Source of the DNA: RAM1 sp040376925 | GTDB taxonomy: Bacteria; Pseudomonadota; Gammaproteobacteria; Burkholderiales; Burkholderiaceae_C | Length of the DNA: 64,000 bases | Direction of reading: 5' to 3' | Assembly: GCA_040376925.1 (NCBI GenBank) | Contig: JBEIPU010000002.1 | Location: 14,343 to 78,342, forward strand | Shown: piece by piece, positions 9,010-16,982 of the stretch | Layout of the letters: every line of letters begins with the position of its first letter | Numbering within the stretch: the stretch's first letter is position 1 | The notes under the pieces: model-generated | The model's input: the letters and a program-made list of their open reading frames with translations, nothing else | Told to the model about the DNA's origin: nothing | Databases searched by the model: none | Position numbers and translations under genes: made by a program

Positions 9010-10563
9010 TCAGTCCTTCGCGACGCCAAGATTGATAAGAATGGGTAGTTGCACAGCCGCAAAACCGTGCGCCTGATTTTGCAGTTCCGCGAGATTCTCT
9101 TCCGGCGTTTCCAATGCCCTGCCTTCCTTGAGAATGTTTTGCTTTTGAGATTGAAGCACGCCATGTGCCCAGTTCGCCCACTCGTGGGCGCCCTTGTAGC
9201 CAAGTTGTCGCGCCAGCAAGAAGAGTTGGTGGAATCGAGTGACCGCCACCCCCCCGCCCAAGACAGGGCTTGCCAGATAACTGATGCCTCCATCCGCTCG
9301 CGCCGCGATCAAGAGCTTCGTATTGATACGTTCGCACTGCGCTCTCGCACTTTCAGCAGCCTCGTCGCTTTGGGCGGGCGCCAGGGCATTCGCGCCGAGC
9401 AACACCGTCAGTATTTCTCGCAACTGAAGATGCGTGATCTTGTGCTCGGCGACGTGTCTCTCAATTTCTTCAAAAGAATGAGGCCGGTTATCCGCCAGAA
9501 AATCCAGGACCGGGCCGTACAACGCTGGCTGCAGGTCTGCCTCGCCGAGGTAGCCTGATACTTTGTTCGGCACCAGCTTACGCAGTTGAACAAGTATGAA
9601 CCGCGCGGAACGAATGGCTTCCACCTGTGCAATGCTGGAGAGCCTGCGGCCTCCCTTGCACCACAGGTCGCGACGGAATTGCTGGTTGAAGCAGAAGTCT
9701 TTGACGGTCTCTTGAAAAATGGGATCCGCCACATCCGACAGAAGCCCGCGCTGAGCTTCAGACAAGTTCAGCCCATCAACCAACTCCAGATAAGCGGCAC
9801 TTCCCAAGAATCCCAGCTTCGCCTCCCCCAAGACTTCTGCTGTCTGCGCGAAGTGCATAGGGTGCCAATCCCGGTTGAAGTACTCATGCGCGAGATACGC
9901 GCGTTCATGTTCTTTGATACGCGCTATCCTGTCCGGAATTTGAGGATTTGCCAGAAGGTACTTCGGTTGGGTTGCGATGAGTTTATCAACGAAAGCCAAA
10001 GCGCCGTCCACGCGGTTGACGATGCCGCTTCCTGGGGAAGCCAAACGGAGGGCATGCTCGGTAAACAGATGGCGAAGCGGCATTGAAGCGCTCCAACCCG
10101 GTTGAGTGTTGTAGCTCAAATAAACAACACCTCCGACTTTCAACTTGGCACGAACAAAGTCCGTGATGATTTTCCTGTTGCTGTCGGAAATCCAGCTCCA
10201 AATACCGTGAAATCCGATGAAATCGAACTCAGGTAAATCAAGCTTGGCAAACTCCTCGAAGGAAAGGTCAAAAAGACGCGAAGCCGCCTCTGGACTGTCT
10301 GCGAGACCCTTCGCAAAAGCAGCTTGAGAGGGATTGAAATCGGTACCCCACCACTGCGAGCCTGTTGCTGCGCTATGGATGTTGACGCTTACGCCCTGCC
10401 CGAACCCCAGTTCGCAAGAGACACCTGCTGAAGTTCCAAGCCCTTGTGAAACAGCGACTCCTCTAAGAAGCGCGATCCATTTCGCGCGTAGCGGATTAAG
10501 TTCAGGGTAATACCCATAGGTATAGCCAATTTCGGCAACGTAGCCGGAGGTCCAGTCGTTCAT
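9010..10563 (-). CDS. SAM-dependent methyltransferase with regulatory domain, first of a pair
   Basis: The 517-residue paralogue of the next gene has motif I CELGFGQGVSVNIHS (about 50-64), WWGTDFNP for ribose binding, and the motif GFHGIWSWISDSNRK shared almost word for word with its partner. The C-terminal half matches the methyltransferase regulatory domain type. Two different paralogues side by side suggest either a heteromer or two enzymes with distinct sites on one substrate; this is inference. It lies on the same strand about 100 bp downstream of the S-layer gene, separated by a terminator hairpin. It is therefore expressed by read-through or from its own weak promoter. No clear Shine-Dalgarno sequence precedes ATG 10563. 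Confidence 0.75.
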   Translation of the reverse strand: MNDWTSGYVAEIGYTYGYYPELNPLRAKWIALLRGVAVSQGLGTSAGVSCELGFGQGVSVNIHSAATGSQWWGTDFNPSQAAFAKGLADSPEAASRLFDLSFEEFAKLDLPEFDFIGFHGIWSWISDSNRKIITDFVRAKLKVGGVVYLSYNTQPGWSASMPLRHLFTEHALRLASPGSGIVNRVDGALAFVDKLIATQPKYLLANPQIPDRIARIKEHERAYLAHEYFNRDWHPMHFAQTAEVLGEAKLGFLGSAAYLELVDGLNLSEAQRGLLSDVADPIFQETVKDFCFNQQFRRDLWCKGGRRLSSIAQVEAIRSARFILVQLRKLVPNKVSGYLGEADLQPALYGPVLDFLADNRPHSFEEIERHVAEHKITHLQLREILTVLLGANALAPAQSDEAAESARAQCERINTKLLIAARADGGISYLASPVLGGGVAVTRFHQLFLLARQLGYKGAHEWANWAHGVLQSQKQNILKEGRALETPEENLAELQNQAHGFAAVQLPILINLGVAKD

Positions 10564-10590
10564 GTGTCTATTGTGGCCGTAATCGAAGCC

Positions 10591-10628
10591 AAAAAAAAAG
10601 ACCAGGCCCTCTCGGGCTTGGTCTTTTT
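10591..10628 (-). terminator. Hairpin terminator after the S-layer gene
   Basis: A 10-bp stem (10600-10609 with 10614-10623, one A-C mismatch read on the minus strand) closes a four-base loop. It is flanked by nine A on the left, which read as a nine-base U tract on the minus strand, and by five T on the right. It sits about 40 bp past the S-layer stop codon and before the methyltransferase pair. It fits a strong, possibly leaky, intrinsic terminator that sets a high S-layer to low methyltransferase ratio. Confidence 0.85.
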
Positions 10629-10663
10629 GCTGTCACTGCCGACGAATCGGCAAGCGAACTGAC

Positions 10664-13012
10664 TTAGGCGACGATGTCGCTGGCGGCCAGGGTCACGGCA
10701 CCGGTCAGCTTAATGACGGCGTCGGTAGCAGCGTACGTAGTAGCAGCGGTGTTATCGACCACAACGTAGGTGTCGCCGCCAAACTGGAAGTAGGACACCA
10801 CACCTGCGGCGCTACCGTCGCCAGCAGCAGCCAAGTTCAGGGCTTGGGTCAGCGTCGTTGCAGACGTCACGGTCACGGCCGTCGTGCTAAAAGCACCGGT
10901 GCCCGTGCTGATCGCCGACACGTCCAACTTATCCGAGCCAGTTACGAAGTCGGTGACGGTCAGGGTCGCAGCCGTCGTGGACTGGTTCACGTTGGTCAGA
11001 ATCACGGTGTCCGTACCGCCACCCAGAGTGACGTTGTCGCCACCGGTCGTGGCACGGACGGTGTCATTGCCGGTACCACCGGTGATCTTGTCAGCCTGAG
11101 CGGTACCCGTCACATCGAGCTTACCCGTGAACGTCGAGGCATTCACGGTATTACCCGTAACACCACCAGCGTTGGTCATGGTCAGCGTCAGGTCTTGCGA
11201 ACCGCTCACATTGAACAGGTTGTTGTCGGCCGTCTTGATGTTCAGCGTATTGGCTGCAACACCAGCGGTGCCAGACGACGTGATGTTCACGATCGAGGTA
11301 CCAGTCACAACTTGCTGAGTCGCAGCATTGGAGGCAGCAGTGGCAGAACCAGCCAAGGTCAGAGCCAGGGTATTCGAACCCAGTTCCATCGCGAAGGTGT
11401 TGGCGCCAGCCGTCACAGCACCGATGGTGACGCTGTCGGTGTTCTGCAAGTTGCTCAGCGCGGCAACACCCGTGGTGCTGACGTTGAAGCCCGTGATCGC
11501 CGTACGAGCGGCATCGATCGTGGCAGCGATGGCGCCATTGAACTTCAGCGTCTCGACGTTGGTCACGCCGGTGAACTGAGCTGCGGTAGCAGCATCATTC
11601 AGCGTCACGCCACTGGTGGCAAAGCCCAGCGTGTCAGTACCAGCGCCCAGATCAATCACATCGACCTTGGTCAGGTTGGCGAAATCGATAGTGATTTCGT
11701 CGGCAGCCGTGCTACCAGTCACCTTCAAGTCAGCGGCGGCCAGTGCAGCGATGTTCAGCGTCAAACCACCCGTGTTCGCCGATGCATCAATGGTCTTGAA
11801 CGTACCTCCGGCAGCAGTAGCGGTCACCTTGCCAGAACCCGTAACCTTAAGGGTTTCGGTATTGGCAGCGGTCAGAACGCCGATGCTGCTGGTTCCGGTA
11901 GCAGCGATGTTGAGCGTTTCAACGCCGGCCACAGTAACGCCAGAAGTCACACCCTTGGTGTTCGCAGCGGCCTTGACAAAAGAGGCAGCATTCAGCGCCA
12001 GGGTGGCGGTATCAGCCGCGCCGGCCACGTCGGTGAACGTGAAGGTCACGGTCGAGATGTTTGCAGCATCATCTGTGGCATTGGTGTTGGTGATCGTACC
12101 GTCAATACCGGCAACTTGTGCCTTCTTCAGAGTCACAGCAGCCGTACCGGCAGCTGCGCCGGCGCTGGTTACAGTGGACTTGCTCACCCAAGCTTCCGTC
12201 ACGTCAGCGTTACCGGAGACATTGATCGCGCCGGCGGTAGCATCGAACTGGGCGAAGATCTGCTCAACGCCGCTGACCGTCGCGCCAGTGAATGCAGTAG
12301 CGTTGGCGTTACCCAGAACGTTCATGCGGTCGGTGCCGGCACCACCGGAGATCGAGTCACCAGCGGTCAGAGTCGAGACGTTACCACCCGCAGTGGCAGT
12401 AACGCCAGCGACGAACGTGTCATTACCACCGGTGCCGGTCACCACATCGGTGCCCGAGGTCAGGGTGTAGGTTTGACCTTGGTTCACACCACCCACAGTG
12501 CCGGAGTCGATGGAGGCCTTGGTCGTGGTAACAGTGGCCGCGTCCTTGGTCACCGAGCTCAACACGGTGGTAGCGCCAGCAACGTTGCCGTTCTTTTCGC
12601 CGTAGTACTGGGCAACGGTCACCTTGTTGTTGAACAGAGATTGGCTGTCCTTGCCAGCAGCGTCAGTACCGGTGTAGTTGGCCACGACGTTGATCATTTC
12701 AGCGATCACGGAGCCGGGGGTGGCGCCAGCGGCGTTCAGCTTGCCGGTCCAGAAGGCCAGGCCATCGGCGTCAGCGGTACGACCCAGAACGTTCGTGTAG
12801 AAGGCGGAAATGATTTCCGAGTTCGTCAGGAAGCTGGGGAAGTACGTACGGGCCGGGGTGGTCGAGTACATGGTGTTGGCGATCTGGGCCAGCGTCTGAC
12901 CCTGGTCGCGCAGTTGGACCCAGAAGCCCAAGCCGTCACCGTCGGGCGCGCGGCCAAACAGGGCGACGTACAGCTGGGAAACTTCGGTACGCATTTGCGT
13001 GGTAATTGCCAT
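10664..13012 (-). CDS. RsaA-like S-layer/RTX surface protein with N-terminal DUF4214 domain
   Basis: The 782-residue protein is rich in Thr, Ala, Gly, Val and Asn, has no visible Cys and lacks a Sec signal. Residues 1-115 form a DUF4214 domain (VSQLYVALFGRAPDGDGLGF). From about 183, TSGTDVVTGTGGNDTFVAG and ISGGAGTDRMNVLGN closely resemble the start of the RTX array in Caulobacter RsaA as I recall it. The last 100 residues (DKLDVSAIS, LAAAGDGSAAG, FQFGGDTYVVVD, AVIKLTGAVTL) resemble the RsaA C-terminal secretion signal. I therefore call it a type I-secreted S-layer protein. AGGAG lies 9 bp before the ATG. The promoter carries a CRP dyad. DUF4214 at the N-terminus, rather than the C-terminus as in the proteases, suggests an anchoring role. 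Confidence 0.85.
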   Translation of the reverse strand: MAITTQMRTEVSQLYVALFGRAPDGDGLGFWVQLRDQGQTLAQIANTMYSTTPARTYFPSFLTNSEIISAFYTNVLGRTADADGLAFWTGKLNAAGATPGSVIAEMINVVANYTGTDAAGKDSQSLFNNKVTVAQYYGEKNGNVAGATTVLSSVTKDAATVTTTKASIDSGTVGGVNQGQTYTLTSGTDVVTGTGGNDTFVAGVTATAGGNVSTLTAGDSISGGAGTDRMNVLGNANATAFTGATVSGVEQIFAQFDATAGAINVSGNADVTEAWVSKSTVTSAGAAAGTAAVTLKKAQVAGIDGTITNTNATDDAANISTVTFTFTDVAGAADTATLALNAASFVKAAANTKGVTSGVTVAGVETLNIAATGTSSIGVLTAANTETLKVTGSGKVTATAAGGTFKTIDASANTGGLTLNIAALAAADLKVTGSTAADEITIDFANLTKVDVIDLGAGTDTLGFATSGVTLNDAATAAQFTGVTNVETLKFNGAIAATIDAARTAITGFNVSTTGVAALSNLQNTDSVTIGAVTAGANTFAMELGSNTLALTLAGSATAASNAATQQVVTGTSIVNITSSGTAGVAANTLNIKTADNNLFNVSGSQDLTLTMTNAGGVTGNTVNASTFTGKLDVTGTAQADKITGGTGNDTVRATTGGDNVTLGGGTDTVILTNVNQSTTAATLTVTDFVTGSDKLDVSAISTGTGAFSTTAVTVTSATTLTQALNLAAAGDGSAAGVVSYFQFGGDTYVVVDNTAATTYAATDAVIKLTGAVTLAASDIVA

Positions 13013-13084
13013 TGAAAACTCTCCTAGAAAAATGGAAGACTGTCTGTGATATCAGAGACGGCTAATAACTTTCAGCCGAAGTGG

Positions 13085-13090
13085 AGTATA
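13085..13090 (-). promoter_or_regulatory. Predicted -10 element of the S-layer promoter
   Basis: TATACT, read on the minus strand, matches the sigma70 -10 consensus at five of six bases. No -35 hexamer lies 17 bp upstream (ACAAAA is found there). A start site about 7 bp downstream (near 13077) would place the CRP dyad centre at about -41.5, the class II activator position. The resulting leader would be about 65 nt before the ATG. Confidence 0.6.
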
Positions 13091-13110
13091 GGGGGAACGG
13101 GTATGGGTTT

Positions 13111-13126
13111 TGTGACCCACATCACA
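13111..13126. promoter_or_regulatory. CRP-type binding site upstream of the S-layer gene
   Basis: The sequence TGTGACCCACATCACA is a perfect TGTGA-N6-TCACA dyad, identical in both half-sites to the E. coli CRP consensus. It sits 99-114 bp before the S-layer start codon. A CRP-family gene with matching recognition-helix residues is in the same window (30638-31360). Confidence 0.75.
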
Positions 13127-13224
13127 AAATCGAACGGGAATCTTGGCCAGATACAAACGTTGTTGATTTGCCACGACACTTTTGACCGATCCGCCTGGCC
13201 ATAAGTCATATGGGTTAGTGCGAG

Positions 13225-14583
13225 CTACCAGGTTTTCTGGATGGAAGCCTGCACAATCCGGCCGCTCAGGCGGAAAAGCTCCAGATTGGAGCGCTGCCGA
13301 AACCCCTGCAGGGCGACTGTAGCCAGCCAGCCACTGTCAAGGCCCAGCACGGAGTCTAACGGCGCGGTGTAGGAGACGCCCGCCGTGCCGCGCTGCACCT
13401 CACGCCGTGCGTTGTTGGCCAGCAAGGGGCTGTAGCCCTGGGTGTCGTGTGCCCGCGCCCATTGGGCTTGTACTTCCAGACGGTGGTTGCCCGCGCCACC
13501 TGACCAGTTCCATGCGTGCGTCAGCGTCAGCTCGGTGTGGCGGGTGTCACCCCCAGGCCGGCCCGTGCTGGACAGGAAGGCACTGCGGGCCGTTTCCTGG
13601 CCCGCGCGCAGCAGTGCGTTCCAGCGGCCGCCGTAGGCGGGGTACAGCCCCGGGCAGCTTGCACTGGCACCGATCCAGGTGGTGCGGCTGTTCAGGTTGT
13701 TGGCAACCGGGAAGGTGCGCCAGTCTGTCTCCAGGTGGGCTTGCGGGTTGCAGGTGGCACCGGCCCACACATGGGTGGCGCTCAGCACCATGCTGTTGAG
13801 CAGGGCGCTGCCGCCCAGCTTGAGGTGCTGGGCGGCCAGGCCCACGCGCCAGGGCCCCGGCAACAGCCCGCCCAGCCCGCCGCCGGGCAACGGCTGTGCC
13901 GTGGCCCAGCCGATGGCGGCCTGCAGGTCCAGGGTGTCGAAGTCACCGGCCTGGGCGTTGCGCCGGGCTTTGACGCTGCCCGCCAGCTCCAGCTGGCCCT
14001 GGGCCTGGTTGCGCAAACCGTTGACCGATACGCTGGCCACCCCAAACCGGTCCGCCTGCGGCCGCAAGGTGGGCGACACCGGCAGCAACACGCCGCCCCC
14101 GGGCAACGTCAGTGTCAGGTCGTTCAGCGCGAGGCCGGCGTTGGCATTGCTGTCGTGCCCGCCGCCGATCTGCAGCGTGGTGCGCCAGGCCCAGCCCGCC
14201 GGGGCCCCGACGCTGGCCTGGTATCCGGCAGCAATGCGCCCACGCAGCCCCGCCACCGCCTGGCTCATGGGCTCGGGCAGCGTGAAGCGCTGCTCCAGGA
14301 TGGTCAGGAATTCTTCGGCCTGGGCGACATCGCCGGTGGCATAGGTGGCTAGGGCCAGGTCCATCCAGGCGCCCGCAAAGTCAGGGTCGAGCTCTACCGC
14401 ACGCGCCAGAGCCTGGCGAGCCTGTTCGTACTGGCGGTCGTTGAGCGCCTGCACACCCTGCTGGTAAAAGTCCCGGGCTTGCGGGTTCTGCGCGAAGGCC
14501 GGCAGCAAGGCGCTGGCTGCCAGCAGAAACAGAACGCGTGTGGAAAGCCTGCGGGACGCGTCAGCGAACCCAGCGAACCGCAC
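13225..14583 (-). CDS. TPR plus outer-membrane beta-barrel protein
   Basis: The 452-residue protein has a signal peptide (VLFLLAASALLPAFAQ, about 17-32) and two or three TPR-like helical repeats (about 35-115, ARDFYQQGVQALNDRQYEQA). A long C-terminal part has alternating polarity, ends in aromatic-rich strands and finishes with a final Trp (QASIQKTW), as outer-membrane beta-barrels often do. The TPR-then-barrel order recalls Slam-type surface assembly modifiers, but I cannot confirm that family. Its start overlaps the FecR gene by 23 bp, so the two are co-translated. Downstream lies the S-layer promoter. A role in surface assembly or anchoring is inferred from context only. Confidence 0.6.
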   Translation of the reverse strand: MRFAGFADASRRLSTRVLFLLAASALLPAFAQNPQARDFYQQGVQALNDRQYEQARQALARAVELDPDFAGAWMDLALATYATGDVAQAEEFLTILEQRFTLPEPMSQAVAGLRGRIAAGYQASVGAPAGWAWRTTLQIGGGHDSNANAGLALNDLTLTLPGGGVLLPVSPTLRPQADRFGVASVSVNGLRNQAQGQLELAGSVKARRNAQAGDFDTLDLQAAIGWATAQPLPGGGLGGLLPGPWRVGLAAQHLKLGGSALLNSMVLSATHVWAGATCNPQAHLETDWRTFPVANNLNSRTTWIGASASCPGLYPAYGGRWNALLRAGQETARSAFLSSTGRPGGDTRHTELTLTHAWNWSGGAGNHRLEVQAQWARAHDTQGYSPLLANNARREVQRGTAGVSYTAPLDSVLGLDSGWLATVALQGFRQRSNLELFRLSGRIVQASIQKTW

Positions 14584-15904
14584 CCAGCAGGCCCCCGTTG
14601 GTCAGGGTTTTCTCAAAAAGGTAAGCGGCCTCGGTGCCGCCACTGGCCACGGCGCCGTTCAGCGTCATGTTCGAGCGGGCGGGGTCGGCAATGAGCAGGC
14701 CCTGGTACTGGACCCTGCCCTGCGCGCTCAGTTGCTCGGTGCCACCGCCGTGCTGCACAGCCACGGCGGTGCTGAATGCACGCTGGTTGAAGTCGATGCT
14801 GAAGTTGCCACCCAGCACCTGGGCGGGGTTGGCGACGCCGTTGGCCAGGGTATAGGCCTCTGCACCAGCCATCTGGAAGCTGAAGTTGCCCTGCACTGGC
14901 AAGGTCACAGGGCCCGCCGCGGGGCGCAGCAAGCCGAAAAGGTTGTTGCCCACCACGATTTCACGATCCGGGCCCAGCAGTTCGGACATGCCCGGCGACC
15001 CCGGGCCTGACGCATACGTTGCCCATCGGCCCCACACCAGCTCAGCAGGCTTGGGCGGTTCCACCGGGACAGCGCCAGCCACCAGGCGGTCGGCAGTGAC
15101 CTGGTTGGCTGCGTCCTTGGAGTTGGTCGAGACGAGCTTGACATCGCCCTTGTTTTCAGCGCGCGGCTCGTCTGGCCGGCCCGCCGGGTTTTGGGCGCCG
15201 TTGCCCTGCGGGTCCTGTTCGGGGCGGACCAGCACGGGCACGCGGCTGCGGCCGCTGACTTCGAGGTAAGCATGCGACACCGCCGCCGTCAGTTCGCGCG
15301 TGGCACCCGTGGCGCAGGGCCCCAGCGTGCCGGCAGAGCAGCCCTCGCCCAGCGGCGTGACGGCCACTGCGCCGCGGCTGACCGAGACACGCGTGGCATC
15401 GTCAGTGGATCGCACTGTGTAGTCGGTGCCGCGCAGACCAATCGCGGCCATGGGCGTGTTGAAGCGGTAGTTCTGGCGGGCGGCTTCGCCGCCTTTGCCC
15501 GAAACCGTGCGGGCGTTGCCGTTGTCCAGCTGCAGCTTGATGCGGCTGGCCTGCGGCCGGGCGGCGTCGTATTCGTACAGTTCCACGGCGAGCCGTGATT
15601 CAGGGCGGACCGCAACAAATGCGTTGTCGATCATGCGCAGATGCACATAGGCACCCGTGCCGGTGATCACGCGATCACCTTGCTGCAACGCAGTGCCTAC
15701 CTGGACAGTTCGCTGGCTGCCACCTGCCGTGACCAGTTGCGCCGGGCCGGAAACAAACACGACCTGCCCAACCGAAGGAACCCCCTGCGCCTGCGCAGCC
15801 AACGCCATGACCAGCCCCGCCACCACAGGAAGGGACCAGGCAACCAGTTTCAGGGCACGGTTGCGGGCCGGTAAGCTTTTGATCGTTGCAGGTTGATATT
15901 TCAT
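14561..15904 (-). CDS. FecR-domain periplasmic protein
   Basis: The 447-residue protein starts at ATG 15904, chosen because it begins a clean signal peptide (LKLVAWSLPVVAGLVMALAAQAQ). The open frame extends 26 codons further upstream across the CRP site and is probably not translated there. A FecR-type beta domain (about 40-165) is recognisable by VGTALQQGDRVITGTGAYVHLRM and AIGLRGTDYTVR. The rest is low in recognisable motifs. Unlike true FecR it has no anti-sigma helix bundle and no sigma factor neighbour. FecR-domain secreted proteins of this kind occur beside CHASE2 cyclases in Burkholderiales, and one lies about 10 kb away here. The start is preceded by a CRP dyad. Confidence 0.75.
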   Translation of the reverse strand: MKYQPATIKSLPARNRALKLVAWSLPVVAGLVMALAAQAQGVPSVGQVVFVSGPAQLVTAGGSQRTVQVGTALQQGDRVITGTGAYVHLRMIDNAFVAVRPESRLAVELYEYDAARPQASRIKLQLDNGNARTVSGKGGEAARQNYRFNTPMAAIGLRGTDYTVRSTDDATRVSVSRGAVAVTPLGEGCSAGTLGPCATGATRELTAAVSHAYLEVSGRSRVPVLVRPEQDPQGNGAQNPAGRPDEPRAENKGDVKLVSTNSKDAANQVTADRLVAGAVPVEPPKPAELVWGRWATYASGPGSPGMSELLGPDREIVVGNNLFGLLRPAAGPVTLPVQGNFSFQMAGAEAYTLANGVANPAQVLGGNFSIDFNQRAFSTAVAVQHGGGTEQLSAQGRVQYQGLLIADPARSNMTLNGAVASGGTEAAYLFEKTLTNGGLLGAVRWVR

Positions 15905-15972
15905 GAGGCTGCTCCGGGCCAAGGGGTACGCATATACCCACGTGAATTGTCGATGCCCGTCACCCGGAAAAT

Positions 15973-15988
15973 TGTGACGCACGTCACA
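15973..15988. promoter_or_regulatory. CRP-type binding site upstream of the FecR/TPR pair
   Basis: The sequence TGTGACGCACGTCACA is a second perfect TGTGA-N6-TCACA dyad. It lies in the 87-bp gap between the acyltransferase stop and the FecR start, centred 76 bp before the ATG. A GACAAT hexamer (951-946 of the 15 kb block, minus strand) would give a class II spacing near -41.5. An alternative TATATG (15936-15931) would give about -56. Confidence 0.72.
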
Positions 15989-15991
15989 GAA

Positions 15992-16966
15992 TCAAGCTGT
16001 GGGCTTGCGCAGGTGCCGACGCCACGCCAGTACCGGTTTTTCTACCAGCCGCTGCGTCATATAAGAGAGCACCAGGCTGCACAGGAGCAGCACGGCCCAT
16101 TGTAGAGGCGTGTGCCCCGGCGCGGGGAACAAAAGCCAGATCAGCAGGAAGTGGTTGAGGAACACGCCATACGACAGGTCGCCTGCCAGATCATCCCACG
16201 CGCCCAGGCGCTTTCTGGCCAGCCAGTGCAATGCAGGGACAGCCAGGGCCCAGCCGAGGATCACTTCCTGGTGATAAGGCTGGGCGTGCAGCCCACGCAG
16301 ACGCAGGTAACCGTAAAGCACCAATGCAGCCAGCGGTGCGCCCCAGGCCAGCCAGCGGGCATGGTGGGGCCGGCTGCGATGCCAGTGGAACATGAGCATG
16401 CCCAGGCCAAAGACCCACAGGATGCCGGGCAACAGCCGGTAGCCATACCAGTCGGTATGGATGACGCCGTGCAGGGCCAGCCCATGCACCACCAGCGACG
16501 CGGCAGCCAGTGCCAGCCCCACGCGCGGCCACAGCAGCATGGCCGGTGCCAGCAGGTAAAACTGCAGCTCGGCACCCAGCGACCAGCCGGGCGGCACCAG
16601 GGCGTAGGCGTCCGAGCCGTTGAACATGTAGAAGTTCAGCGGCACGATCAGCAGGTTGTTGGTGATGTCCTGCCACGTGGGTGCGTGCCGCAGGAACATC
16701 GTGGGGGTCTGCGTCCACAGGTGCCAGGCCAGCGCAGCGCCTGCGTACACCAGGTATTGCGGGTACAGCCGCAGCAGACGGTCGAGGTAGAAGTAGGGCA
16801 TGCGCGCCGGTTCGTTGTAGTGCCGGTGGACCAGCCCCGCCATGACATAGCCCGAGATCAGGTAAAAGCCCACCACCGCCGTGACGCCCGGATTGAGCTG
16901 CAGGACGCGCAGGTCAGCGTGGCTCAGCACCACCGCCATCGCCAGCAACAACCGCATCATGCCCAT
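15992..16966 (-). CDS. Acyltransferase family 3 (OafA/YrhL-like) membrane protein
   Basis: The product is about 324 residues with around ten hydrophobic segments. It starts MGMMRLLLAMAVVLSHAD, which carries the early active-site His of the acyltransferase-3 family; PFFL-type and RLLRLYPQY motifs follow (YFYLDRLLRLYPQYLV). The start at 16966 was chosen because upstream codons overlap the preceding gene out of frame. It probably O-acetylates or otherwise acylates a polysaccharide at the inner membrane. It is the last gene of the Wzm/Wzt operon, so O-polysaccharide decoration is the likely role. Confidence 0.8.
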   Translation of the reverse strand: MGMMRLLLAMAVVLSHADLRVLQLNPGVTAVVGFYLISGYVMAGLVHRHYNEPARMPYFYLDRLLRLYPQYLVYAGAALAWHLWTQTPTMFLRHAPTWQDITNNLLIVPLNFYMFNGSDAYALVPPGWSLGAELQFYLLAPAMLLWPRVGLALAAASLVVHGLALHGVIHTDWYGYRLLPGILWVFGLGMLMFHWHRSRPHHARWLAWGAPLAALVLYGYLRLRGLHAQPYHQEVILGWALAVPALHWLARKRLGAWDDLAGDLSYGVFLNHFLLIWLLFPAPGHTPLQWAVLLLCSLVLSYMTQRLVEKPVLAWRRHLRKPTA

Positions 16967-16982
16967 GGTGCGCGCCCTGCTG

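Noticed and set aside
10844..13015. 723-codon plus-strand open frame over the S-layer gene
   Set aside because: It is an antisense reading of the Thr/Ala/Gly codons of the S-layer gene and shows no family motif.
15905..15982. Upstream start of the FecR protein at 15982
   Set aside because: It would put the signal peptide internally and run through the CRP dyad; ATG 15904 gives a normal signal peptide.
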